A stretch of DNA of 34,015 nt from JABAAE01 sp036336715. Its GTDB lineage: Bacteria; Planctomycetota; Planctomycetia; Pirellulales; Pirellulaceae. Position 1 is the first letter of the stretch, and every line of letters starts with the position of its first letter. The stretch covers positions 1 to 34,015 of the forward strand of contig JAYZFP010000081.1 of the NCBI GenBank assembly GCA_036336715.1, given 5' to 3'. The notes beneath the pieces were generated by a model. The model ran no database searches. It was not told where the DNA came from and was given only the letters and a program-made list of their open reading frames with translations. Positions 22,313 through 29,598 of the stretch are shown here, piece after piece. The translations under genes were made by a program, and so were the position numbers.

Positions 22313-23299
22313 CTATTCAAATTCCTGACGGAGAAATTGGATCACCGCTGACATGTCGGCGGGAACCGGCGCTTCCACCGTAATTTTTTCACCCGTGTTC
22401 GGGTGAGTAATGGAAAGTTTCCGGGCATGAAGCGCCTGGCGTTCCAGCAAAAGCTTGCCTTTTCCGGAACTTCCGGTTGCCTCGAACCCGGGAACCAGGT
22501 CACCCTCGTGAATCTGACTGTTGCCGCTGTAAAGTTTGTCTGCGGCCACGGGACAACCCACGTGCTGGAAATGAACCCGGATCTGGTGTGTCCTGCCGGT
22601 TTTGGGAAGGACTTTGACCAGGGCAAACCTCCCCAGTTTTTCCTGCACCTCATAAAACGTGCGCGCGTTTTTTGCAGAGGGGTGCTGGGTTCGGATGGCC
22701 ATTTTTTCCCGCTGATACGGATGCGGCCCTATGGGGTGGTCGATCCAGTCCCGCTGGCGGTCAGGCGGAGGAGTTACGAGTGCCAGGTATTCCTTTTCAA
22801 CGGTTCGTTGCTCAAATTGCCTGGCCAGGTGGACATGTGCCTGGTCGTTCTTGGCGACCACGATCACGCCACTGGTATCACGGTCCAGTCGATGGACAAT
22901 GCCGGGGCGCTGGGGACCTCCATGCGAACTGAGCGACTCAAAATGATAGGCAAGGGCAGCAGTGAGAGTTCCTTGCCAATGTCCCTTGGAGGGGTGAACC
23001 ACCATGGCCGGTGGTTTGTTGATGAATACGATGTCATCATCATCATACAGGATATCTAGGGGGATTTCTTCCGGTTGGGGACCGGCTTCGCATTCCATCG
23101 TGATGGAACATTCGATCTTTTCACCCCCGAGCAAACGATACGCCGGTTTGCCCGTTTTCCCGTCAACGGCCACCTGACCTGCGGTAATCGCAACCCGGAT
23201 TCTGGTTCGGCTGAAGGCTTGGATCCTTTCGGCGAGGAACACATCCAGTCGCTGTCCTGCGTGTTCCGTTTCAACGGTAAAAGTGCCTTGAAATGCCAT
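22313..23299 (-). CDS. RluD-family 23S rRNA pseudouridine synthase
   Basis: The 328-residue protein has an S4 RNA-binding domain near residues 12-60 (Q-R-L-D-V-F-L-A-E-R) and a RluA/RluD-type pseudouridine synthase domain. The catalytic motif G-I-V-H-R-L-D-R-D-T-S-G carries the essential aspartate. K-T-G-R-T-H-Q-I-R and C-P-V-A-A-D-K-L-Y follow, as in RluD. The enzyme isomerises uridines in helix 69 of 23S rRNA or similar sites. RluC or RluA cannot be excluded, but the S4 domain and order favour RluD. The ATG at 23299 is preferred over the in-frame TTG at 23341. A 257-bp gap separates it from the upstream TPR gene, so it probably has its own promoter. The strong hairpin at 22133-22168 may end its transcript. 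Confidence 0.93.
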   Translation of the reverse strand: MAFQGTFTVETEHAGQRLDVFLAERIQAFSRTRIRVAITAGQVAVDGKTGKPAYRLLGGEKIECSITMECEAGPQPEEIPLDILYDDDDIVFINKPPAMVVHPSKGHWQGTLTAALAYHFESLSSHGGPQRPGIVHRLDRDTSGVIVVAKNDQAHVHLARQFEQRTVEKEYLALVTPPPDRQRDWIDHPIGPHPYQREKMAIRTQHPSAKNARTFYEVQEKLGRFALVKVLPKTGRTHQIRVHFQHVGCPVAADKLYSGNSQIHEGDLVPGFEATGSSGKGKLLLERQALHARKLSITHPNTGEKITVEAPVPADMSAVIQFLRQEFE

Positions 23300-23556
23300 G
23301 ACTGTTCGATCGAGGGTTCCGCTGCACCGGCCAGCCGTCAAGGGAGGCGCGGGTTTCGAACGGCAGGCAATTTGGAATGAATCCGGATTGCCTTTTGCTC
23401 CAACTTTGGCCCCGCCCGTTTAACAAGCGGGCAGATTCCCCGGTCAGCCAATGCAAAAAGAATGTTACGAACCGGGGTCTGAAATAGGGAAACCAAAAGA
23501 AAGGGCCAGAACCTCGGCAACCGTGACTGGCGAAAAAATTTCGGCCGCCGGCGGGA

Positions 23557-24606
23557 TCACTCTTTTTTTTCCGCCGATTCCTGTTTCGGCTCCGTCTGGG
23601 GGGGACTCACTTTTTCCGCGGAAGGTTTTTTTTCGGAATTTTTTGCTTCCGTACCGGCTGCCTCATTCTGCTGAACGTCGTTTTTGGGCAGGGGCTGCTT
23701 TTTGTCTTCGGTGGCGGCTGGTGGCGACGGCGATTTCTCCTTGCCATCACTGACCCCTTCTGGGGGGGCCGGGGGCTCGCTTTTCGGTTTGCTCTCGGGG
23801 GTGGCGTTTTCTTCCGGATTCTGTTCGGGAGCCGTTTCACCCTTGTTGCCGGATTCTTCTTGATCGCCAACTCCCGGCTCGTTACCCACAACCGGTTCTT
23901 CGCCGGGGTAGGTAAAGTCGGGTCTGGCCGGCAGACCGGTGTTGGTGGTGGGAGCCGACTCAAGTGGATCCAATTCGAAAGAATTGTTTTTGCGTTCCCT
24001 GAACAGGATGTAGAACTCTTGGTTATCCGGGTTTTTTACCCTCGAAATTGCCTTTTCAGCCATTTTGGCGAAAGGAGATCCTTTGTACTCCAGCAGCTCT
24101 GCGTACCGGGTCGTTGCCTCTTCCCAGCGGCCAAGTGCTTCTTCTGCACGAGCCCAGCTGAACAGGGCCCGCTGCTTCAATTGGCTGTCCTCACCCGCCT
24201 GTTCATTGGCTTTTTTGAATTGCTCGATGGAATTCTGGATCGATTCCTCGCCGGAAACCCTGTCGGAAAAAATTCGACTCATGCCAGTGCCCAGTTGGCG
24301 GTCCCCCTTGAGAAGGTGAGCCCAGGCGGCAGTATTGTCATCCGGATAGTCTTCGATTTGCTGGTCCAGCGATGTCGAGGATCCCGATGAGGAATTTTCA
24401 ACACCGAAAAGAATCATGTTGATCGATTTTGCCTCTTTTGCCGCCTCCTGGGAGGTCACAAAGTAATTGACACCAAAAACAATGAGTGCCACTGCTGCAA
24501 AACCGAGCAGGATCTTGGGAAGATGGGGTTTGATCTGGTCGAACTTGTCGGTCATTGCACCCGCTAGTTCATTTTCGTTCAGTTCTTTACGATTCTTGGC
24601 TGCCAT
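23557..24606 (-). CDS. Single-pass membrane protein with YfgM-like TPR domain and Pro/Glu/Lys-rich tail
   Basis: The 349-residue protein has a short cytoplasmic N-terminus with basic residues, a transmembrane helix at about 30-50, and then a helical TPR-like region to about residue 200. Segments such as A-A-W-A-H-L-L-K-G-D-R-Q-L-G and R-W-E-E-A-T-T-R-Y-A-E-L-L resemble YfgM-type (TPR_21) proteins, which help secretion partners at the inner membrane. The last 130 residues are low-complexity, rich in Pro, Glu, Lys and Ser, and are probably disordered. The stop is at 23557-23559. The start at 24606 is preceded by a good promoter at 24662-24691. No partner such as BamB lies nearby, so function is inferred only from domain layout. 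Confidence 0.8.
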   Translation of the reverse strand: MAAKNRKELNENELAGAMTDKFDQIKPHLPKILLGFAAVALIVFGVNYFVTSQEAAKEAKSINMILFGVENSSSGSSTSLDQQIEDYPDDNTAAWAHLLKGDRQLGTGMSRIFSDRVSGEESIQNSIEQFKKANEQAGEDSQLKQRALFSWARAEEALGRWEEATTRYAELLEYKGSPFAKMAEKAISRVKNPDNQEFYILFRERKNNSFELDPLESAPTTNTGLPARPDFTYPGEEPVVGNEPGVGDQEESGNKGETAPEQNPEENATPESKPKSEPPAPPEGVSDGKEKSPSPPAATEDKKQPLPKNDVQQNEAAGTEAKNSEKKPSAEKVSPPQTEPKQESAEKKE

Positions 24607-24661
24607 GAGATTCGGCGTAGCTGGGGAATTGGGGCTGGTTCAGTTCAGTTTCAATCTCGTA

Positions 24662-24691
24662 AGTATATGGCTGCGTTCAGGATATGGTCAA
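24662..24691 (-). promoter_or_regulatory. Sigma-70-type promoter of the membrane TPR gene
   Basis: On the minus strand TTGACC (24686-24691) and TATACT (24662-24667) are separated by 18 bases, each one mismatch from consensus. The predicted start would lie about 50 bases upstream of the ATG at 24606. This is the best consensus-like promoter I found in the window. Confidence 0.5.
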
Positions 24692-24733
24692 TACGATCTG
24701 CATGAAGCCCTGTTTTTTTAATTACCTTCTTTC

Positions 24734-26725
24734 GTGACTGGCCTCAACCAACCCCAACAGGATGCCGTTTCCACACTCAAGGGACCCTTGCTGGTACTCG
24801 CCGGTGCCGGTACCGGAAAAACACGGGTGGTGACCTATCGCATTGCGAACCTGATCAAACACGGTACGCGGGCAAACCGGATTCTGGGCGTCACGTTTAC
24901 CAATAAAGCAGCCAGTGAAATGAGAGAAAGGATCGTGGCGCTGTTGGGAAAGCGTCGTGATGCCGATCGGCCCGAAATCTCGACCTTTCATTCACTTTGT
25001 GTACGGATTCTTCGTCGTCAGATTACGCACCTGGGTTACCCGCAGAATTATTCGATTCTTGATCGGGGGGAACAGGAGAGCATCGCCCGAAATGTCCTCA
25101 GGGAGCTCAGGGTAGGAGACGGCCAGATCAAGCCGTCTGATCTTCTGTGGAGGATCAGCAGTTGGAAATCAAAATCAGTTCGTCCCAAAAGGGCCGCTAC
25201 GCTTGCCGAAACGGACAAGGAGCACCTTTGCGCGATGGCCTATCAACGTTACCAGCGGCAGATCAAGAATCGTGGTTCGGTTGATTTTGATGACCTGCTG
25301 TTGTTGACCGAGGAGCTTTTCCAGAACGAGCCCGAGATCTGTGCCGAAGAGGCCGAGCGTTTTGATCACATCCTGATTGACGAATACCAGGACACCAACC
25401 AGAGTCAGTACCAGATCGTCAAATCCCTTGCCGGCCAGCATCGTAACCTCTGTGTTGTGGGGGACGATGATCAGTCGATCTATGCCTGGCGGGGTGCGGA
25501 AGTGGAGCACATCCTCAGTTTTCAAAAAGATTGGCCTGACGCCAAGGTGGTTCGACTGGAGGACAACTATCGCTCAACCGGAAATATTCTCAAGTTGGCC
25601 AATACGCTGATTGTTTTTAACCGGACCCGTTATGACAAACAGTTGATCGCTGCCAGGCCTGGAGGGCTGGAGCCACCCATTTTCCAGTTTCCCAACGAAA
25701 CCAAGGAAGCCGAAGAGGTGGTTCGTTCCATTCGAAACCGACTGGCGGAACCAGGTATCGAGCCAAAGGATATAGCAATCCTGTTTCGAACCAACGAACA
25801 GCCGCGGGCGTTCGAAGTCGAGCTGCGAAAGGCAAAGATTCCCTATGTTCTTCTGGGAGGACAGTCTTTCTTTGACCGCAAGGAGGTGCGCGACATCCTG
25901 GCCTACCTGAAGCTGGTTGCCCAGCCGTCGGACGACGTCTCGCTGTTGAGGGTCATCAATACCCCGAGTCGGGGGATCGGTCCCAAGGTCATTGAAACCG
26001 TGGTCGCCGAGTCCTTGAGGGCAAAACAGAACCTCTGGAAAACTCTGAGCCAGATTGAGTCGGTGGCCGGAGTCTCCGCTCGAGCACGAGCCGCTGTCGG
26101 AAGATTTGTGAACCTGATCCAGCGTTTTCAACAGCAGTTGAAGAAAGACGATCTTGCGACGGTTGCCCGTGACCTGGTGTCGGATATCAATTACCGGGCA
26201 GAATTGCAAAGAATCTACCCAACTGAGGAAGAGCAGGACTTGAAGATGAATTCCGTCGAAGAGGTGGTCAATGCTCTTGCTGCGTATTGCAGGGAGACCA
26301 GCCAGCCCAGGCTCAACGAATTCCTGCAGGATGCAGCGCTCGATGACCGGGACTTCGATAATGACAAGGAAAAAAAATTGCAGCGGAATTGCGTAGCATT
26401 GCTGACATTGCACAGTGCGAAGGGCCTTGAGTACCCCGAGGTCTACATGGTTGGGCTTGAGGAAGGTATTTTGCCGCACCGACGGAGCGTGGAGGAGGAA
26501 GGGGAGGCAATAGATGAAGAGCGTCGCCTCTGTTACGTCGGGGTGACCCGGGCCCAGGAACGACTGACGCTGACTCTCAGCTTGAGCCGAATGAAATGGG
26601 GAAAGCCGAGGGAAACCCATCCCAGCCGATTTCTATTTGAAATGATCGGCAAAGCCGATAATCCGCATGCCTCCAACCGACGAAAACCGTCCCCCCGGTC
26701 AAGGGGTGGTCGGCAGCGAAAATGA
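24734..26725 (+). CDS. UvrD/Rep/PcrA-family superfamily 1 DNA helicase
   Basis: The 663-residue protein carries the full set of SF1A helicase motifs. They are the Q-motif L-N-Q-P-Q-Q-D-A-V, Walker A A-G-A-G-T-G-K-T at 23-30, T-F-T-N-K-A-A, D-E-Y-Q-D at 216-220, G-D-D-D-Q-S-I-Y-A-W-R-G-A at about 243-255, L-E-D-N-Y-R, T-L-H-S-A-K-G-L-E-Y, and the C-terminal Y-V-G-V-T-R-A-Q-E-R-L. Such 3'-5' helicases unwind DNA during repair or replication restart. The C-terminal tail is shorter than in typical UvrD or PcrA, which have an RNA-polymerase-binding Tudor-like end, so it is closer to Rep in layout. The start is a GTG at 24734; an in-frame stop lies just upstream, and no ribosome-binding site is obvious. 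The gene is divergent from the membrane TPR gene. Confidence 0.95.
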   Translation: MTGLNQPQQDAVSTLKGPLLVLAGAGTGKTRVVTYRIANLIKHGTRANRILGVTFTNKAASEMRERIVALLGKRRDADRPEISTFHSLCVRILRRQITHLGYPQNYSILDRGEQESIARNVLRELRVGDGQIKPSDLLWRISSWKSKSVRPKRAATLAETDKEHLCAMAYQRYQRQIKNRGSVDFDDLLLLTEELFQNEPEICAEEAERFDHILIDEYQDTNQSQYQIVKSLAGQHRNLCVVGDDDQSIYAWRGAEVEHILSFQKDWPDAKVVRLEDNYRSTGNILKLANTLIVFNRTRYDKQLIAARPGGLEPPIFQFPNETKEAEEVVRSIRNRLAEPGIEPKDIAILFRTNEQPRAFEVELRKAKIPYVLLGGQSFFDRKEVRDILAYLKLVAQPSDDVSLLRVINTPSRGIGPKVIETVVAESLRAKQNLWKTLSQIESVAGVSARARAAVGRFVNLIQRFQQQLKKDDLATVARDLVSDINYRAELQRIYPTEEEQDLKMNSVEEVVNALAAYCRETSQPRLNEFLQDAALDDRDFDNDKEKKLQRNCVALLTLHSAKGLEYPEVYMVGLEEGILPHRRSVEEEGEAIDEERRLCYVGVTRAQERLTLTLSLSRMKWGKPRETHPSRFLFEMIGKADNPHASNRRKPSPRSRGGRQRK

Positions 26726-26905
26726 AGGGGGGTGGCCTGACCAGCGCCTGTCTTTCAGGGGAACAGTTTTTTACAATTCGGGTAGCGTCGATTTGAATCA
26801 GGCAGGCTGACAGGCCGGACCCGGTTCCGGAGGTTCACCGCTTTTGATTCAATCGAACGAAGGATTCTACAGGTAACCGATTGCCGGGAGTTGAGACAGG
26901 ACCGT

Positions 26906-27853
26906 ATGGCGGAAGATTTTTACACTGTATTGGGCGTGGGAAAAAACGCCTCGGAAGATGAAATTCAGAAAGCTTACCGGTCACTTGCGCGGAAGTATCA
27001 CCCGGACCTGAACGATAATTCGGAACAGGCCAAGGAAAAATTTCAGCAGGTTCAACAGGCGTACGATGTTCTCAGTGACTCCGACAAACGTCACATGTAT
27101 GACCAGATGGGACCGGATTTCGAAAAATACCAGAATTCGGGTGGCCAGGGCGGGCAGATGCCTTTTGAATTCGACATCAACCAGATGTTCGGCCAGGGAG
27201 GAGGAGCCGGCGGAGGTTTTGGTGGCCTGGATGATATCCTGCGGCAATTCCAGGGAGGGGGGCCTGGTGGATTTCCGGGAGGGAGGGGCCAAGGTGGCGG
27301 AAGGCAGTCCCGGCCCGTTCGGGGAAGTGACGTATCGGTCGAAATCACCGTTCCTTTTCAGACGGCTATCCTGGGGGGCAGCGCTCACGTTGGTTTTCAA
27401 AGAGACGGCAAACAGGAGAGCATTGAGCTGAAGATTCCCGCGGGCATGGAATCCGGTAAGAAATTGCGGCTGAAAGGTCAGGGAAATCGGTCTCCCAACG
27501 GTGGACCGCAGGGAGACGCTTTTGTCGTGGTTCACGTGGCTCCGCATCCCCACTACATCCGGAAAAGAAATAACCTGGAGCTCAAGGCCCCGATTTCGGT
27601 GCGGGAGGCCATTCTGGGCGGAAAAATTGATTTGCCGACTCCCAATGGCACGACCACCGTTTCCATTCCACCCATGAGTTCCAGCGGAAAAAAACTCCGT
27701 TTGAAAGGATTGGGAGTTCCGGCCCCAAACGGTGCAGGGGATCTCCTGGTCGAATTACAGATTGTTCTGCCGGACGAAGGGTCGCATGAATGGAATGAGG
27801 TTGCCGAGTCACTGGCAGGCGGGGACGACTTGCGACTCGACCTGCAGTGGTAG
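26906..27853 (+). CDS. DnaJ-like co-chaperone (CbpA type, no zinc domain)
   Basis: The 315-residue protein has a complete J domain at residues 4-68 with the H-P-D motif at 32-34, which stimulates DnaK ATPase. A Gly/Phe/Gln-rich linker follows to about residue 140, and then two beta-sandwich client-binding domains, the first containing G-K-K-L-R-L-K-G-Q-G and the second S-G-K-K-L-R-L-K-G-L-G. The CxxCxGxG zinc-finger repeats of DnaJ are absent, so it belongs to the CbpA/DjlB class. The ATG at 26906 is better than the in-frame TTG at 26891, being preceded by an AGG-containing site and giving the normal J-domain spacing. I see no CIRCE operator (TTAGCACTC dyad) upstream. It is followed by a small membrane protein gene. 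Confidence 0.93.
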   Translation: MAEDFYTVLGVGKNASEDEIQKAYRSLARKYHPDLNDNSEQAKEKFQQVQQAYDVLSDSDKRHMYDQMGPDFEKYQNSGGQGGQMPFEFDINQMFGQGGGAGGGFGGLDDILRQFQGGGPGGFPGGRGQGGGRQSRPVRGSDVSVEITVPFQTAILGGSAHVGFQRDGKQESIELKIPAGMESGKKLRLKGQGNRSPNGGPQGDAFVVVHVAPHPHYIRKRNNLELKAPISVREAILGGKIDLPTPNGTTTVSIPPMSSSGKKLRLKGLGVPAPNGAGDLLVELQIVLPDEGSHEWNEVAESLAGGDDLRLDLQW

Positions 27854-27883
27854 CGGGCAGACAAATTTTTGATCGGTTCGGAC

Positions 27884-28264
27884 ATGTTTCTGTTTTTCAA
27901 CTCATTATTTCAGGCAGGAATCGCTATCGCGTGGTGGGTGTTGCTGTGGCAGGTGGAAACGGGAACCGACGTGGAAGAGTCGGTTGGCCCGGGCCCCCAG
28001 GCAACAGCCAAAATGCTGTCAGGACTCGCTGCAATCCTGATCCTGGGACTGGGGGGAGTTCTTGTGATTGGCCTTTCCGGCCGTTGGTTGCGGAGGTGGA
28101 TTTATTCAGGCTCTCGGCCGGCAGGAAACGCCCCCTCGGTCGATTCGGAGCTTGGGAAATTGGACTGGGCGCGGCCTGTTTCCGAGCCCGATGATCCAGG
28201 GAAGGGCAGTGGTGAGATTGGACCGCAGGATCCGACAGACCGTTCCCAGGGCGGAGCGGAATGA
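27884..28264 (+). CDS. Small two-helix membrane protein of unknown function
   Basis: This 126-residue protein has two hydrophobic stretches, about residues 2-22 and 44-66, that should cross the membrane, followed by an acidic, Pro/Gly-rich tail of about 55 residues that looks disordered. I do not recognise a family. The ATG at 27884 was chosen because the preceding in-frame TTG adds only five residues. Its TGA stop (28262-28264) overlaps the ATG of rnpA by four bases, so it is translated with the rnpA-yidD genes. Because yidD helps membrane protein insertion, a related role is possible but unproved. The protein seems to occupy the place where other bacteria have rpmH. Confidence 0.65.
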   Translation: MFLFFNSLFQAGIAIAWWVLLWQVETGTDVEESVGPGPQATAKMLSGLAAILILGLGGVLVIGLSGRWLRRWIYSGSRPAGNAPSVDSELGKLDWARPVSEPDDPGKGSGEIGPQDPTDRSQGGAE

Positions 28265-28641
28265 TGGAAGGCGGAATCAAAAAGTCGTTTCGTTTCCCCA
28301 AATCAAAGCGGCTGAGAAAAGCGGCTGAGTTCGCGCGGGTCTATGCCGGGAAGGTCTTTGCTGCTGATGATTTTCTTGTCATGCAGGGTTTGGACAACGA
28401 CGGGCGGGAGACGAGAATCGGGATCAGCGTTTCCAAAAAGGTTGGCAACGCCGTCGTGCGAAATCGCTGGAAACGATTGATCCGGGAAGGATTCCGGATG
28501 CAGCAGGCCCGTTTTCCTGGGGGGTTGGATCTCGTGGTCAGGCCTCGTAAGGGGGCCTGCGCTGAATTGGCGGCCATCGAAGCTTCCCTGGTTTCCCTTG
28601 CCAGGAGAATTTCCCGGAAATTAAAGCGAAAGGAAGCCTGA
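28261..28641 (+). CDS. rnpA: Ribonuclease P protein component
   Basis: The 126-residue basic protein binds RNase P RNA and helps it remove 5' leaders from tRNA precursors. The family signature is present as V-S-K-K-V-G-N-A-V-V-R-N-R-W-K-R-L-I-R-E-G-F-R, split in the middle here; it contains the conserved R-N-R and K-R residues that contact RNA. Length is typical. Two adjacent ATG codons are available at 28261 and 28264; the first overlaps the stop of the small membrane protein gene as ATGA. The stop at 28639-28641 overlaps the yidD start. The usual upstream neighbour rpmH (ribosomal protein L34) is absent in this window, and yidC does not follow yidD, so the conserved cluster is partly broken. 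Confidence 0.95.
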   Translation: MMEGGIKKSFRFPKSKRLRKAAEFARVYAGKVFAADDFLVMQGLDNDGRETRIGISVSKKVGNAVVRNRWKRLIREGFRMQQARFPGGLDLVVRPRKGACAELAAIEASLVSLARRISRKLKRKEA

Positions 28642-28886
28642 TGCGTCTGCCCCGTTTGTTGCTGTTGATCTGGAGATTACCCGGGTTGATTCTCAAGGGG
28701 ATGGTTCGCTTTTACCAGTTGGCCGTCAGTCCCTTTCTCGGTCGAAACTGCCGGTTTCACCCATCCTGCAGCAGTTACATGATCCAGGCTATCGACAAGT
28801 ACGGTGCCGTCAAAGGAACCCTCAAGGGGGTGGGACGCATTCTGCGCTGTCATCCGTGGAACCCGGGCGGGGAGGATTACCCTTGA
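28641..28886 (+). CDS. yidD: Membrane protein insertion efficiency factor YidD
   Basis: The 81-residue protein has the family hallmark R-F-Y-Q-L-A-V-S-P-F-L, followed by C-R-F-H-P-S-C-S-S-Y, then A-I-D-K-Y-G-A-V-K-G, and the C-terminal R-C-H-P-W-N-P-G-G. YidD is a small, membrane-associated protein that helps YidC/SecYEG insert membrane proteins. The start ATG at 28641 overlaps the last base of the rnpA stop (TGATG), and an AAAGGAAG ribosome-binding site lies four bases upstream within rnpA, so the genes are coupled. This rnpA-yidD adjacency is conserved across bacteria, but yidC is not found next to it here. Confidence 0.96.
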   Translation: MRLPRLLLLIWRLPGLILKGMVRFYQLAVSPFLGRNCRFHPSCSSYMIQAIDKYGAVKGTLKGVGRILRCHPWNPGGEDYP

Positions 28887-29048
28887 GTCAAAAATGCCTG
28901 CTGGACGGGAAATTCGCACCTTCCAGGTGGAAAACCGTCGGTAGTCGGACGGGAGCATTTCAAGTTGGTATGACGGTATTCATGGCGTTCCGTCAAACCC
29001 CGAGAACCCCATGAAACCTCGATTACCCCCATGATTTCAGTGTCAGAA

Positions 29049-29055
29049 AAGGAGG
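29049..29055 (+). promoter_or_regulatory. Ribosome-binding site that decides the cutA start
   Basis: AAGGAGG lies five bases before the GTG at 29061 and is the strongest Shine-Dalgarno match noticed in the window. It lies inside the longer open frame that begins at the ATG at 29031, which lacks such a site, so the GTG is the likely start. Confidence 0.65.
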
Positions 29056-29060
29056 ATTTG

Positions 29061-29399
29061 GTGCAACCGAAAGAAGCAGATTTTTTCCTGGTGGTGACGA
29101 CAACCGATTCGAGGAAAGCGGCTGATTCCCTGGCACGAGCGTTGGTGGAAAAACGTCTTGCCGCCTGTGTTCAGGTCGACGGTCCGCTGACCAGTTTTTA
29201 TCGCTGGGACGGGGAAATGGAATGTTCTACAGAATATCGTGTTTCGGTCAAAACCACGGCCTCGGCTTGGCAACAGGTGATGGACTCCATTGGTCAGCTT
29301 CATTCCTACGATGTGCCTCAGGTGATTTGTCTACCGATTGTTGCAGGGGAAGCCAAGTATCTCGGCTGGATTGAGGCAGAAGTTTTTGCGGAAGAATAG
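29061..29399 (+). CDS. cutA: CutA1-family divalent-cation tolerance protein
   Basis: The 112-residue product has the CutA1 fold. Its strands run V-V-T-T-T-D-S, then L-V-E-K-R-L-A-A-C-V-Q-V, F-Y-R-W-D-G-E-M, Y-R-V-S-V-K-T-T and the characteristic H-S-Y-D-V-P-Q-V-I-C-L-P-I, ending in Y-L-G-W-I. CutA is a very stable trimer linked to copper and other divalent-metal tolerance and resembles PII proteins, but its function is not settled. The GTG at 29061 is preferred because a strong AAGGAGG site precedes it and the length then matches the family; the ATG at 29031 would add ten residues. It is the last of a run of plus-strand genes after yidD, with a 174-bp gap. Confidence 0.95.
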   Translation: MQPKEADFFLVVTTTDSRKAADSLARALVEKRLAACVQVDGPLTSFYRWDGEMECSTEYRVSVKTTASAWQQVMDSIGQLHSYDVPQVICLPIVAGEAKYLGWIEAEVFAEE

Positions 29400-29538
29400 G
29401 CGGGCTGGGAAGGATTGGAAGCGATCATCAGCTCTCGGTTAAATCGCAGGTCCGGCGGATAGGGAATTGATCCTGGCACGGGTGGGTGCGGGAGACCGTT
29501 GCTTGGGAAGGGAGCCAAGCTTGGCAGGGTCGCGGATT

Positions 29539-29567
29539 TTGATTTCGCATTTTAAATGCGTTATCAT
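29539..29567 (+). promoter_or_regulatory. Predicted promoter with an operator-like dyad in its spacer
   Basis: TTGATT at 29539-29544 and TATCAT at 29562-29567 are separated by exactly 17 bases. The spacer contains CGCATTT-T-AAATGCG (29546-29560), a perfect 15-bp dyad. A repressor bound there would cover both hexamers. It lies about 30 bases upstream of the predicted start of the UnbV-type gene. Confidence 0.5.
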
Positions 29568-29598
29568 CGCAGTGCCTTCCTCAACTCCCCACCTCCTG

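Noticed and set aside
23401..23440. GCCCG/CGGGC hairpin upstream of the rluD-like gene
   Set aside because: Only five pairs with a nine-base loop and no T tract in either direction, so not a terminator.
25574..26620. 348-residue open frame on the minus strand within the helicase gene
   Set aside because: It lies fully antisense to conserved helicase motifs and its product resembles no family.
26726..26905. Possible heat-shock operator or terminator between helicase and DnaJ-like genes
   Set aside because: No CIRCE dyad is present; the short CCTG/CAGG stem before a T6 run is too weak to call a terminator, and the CCGGA/TCCGG hairpin has no T tract.
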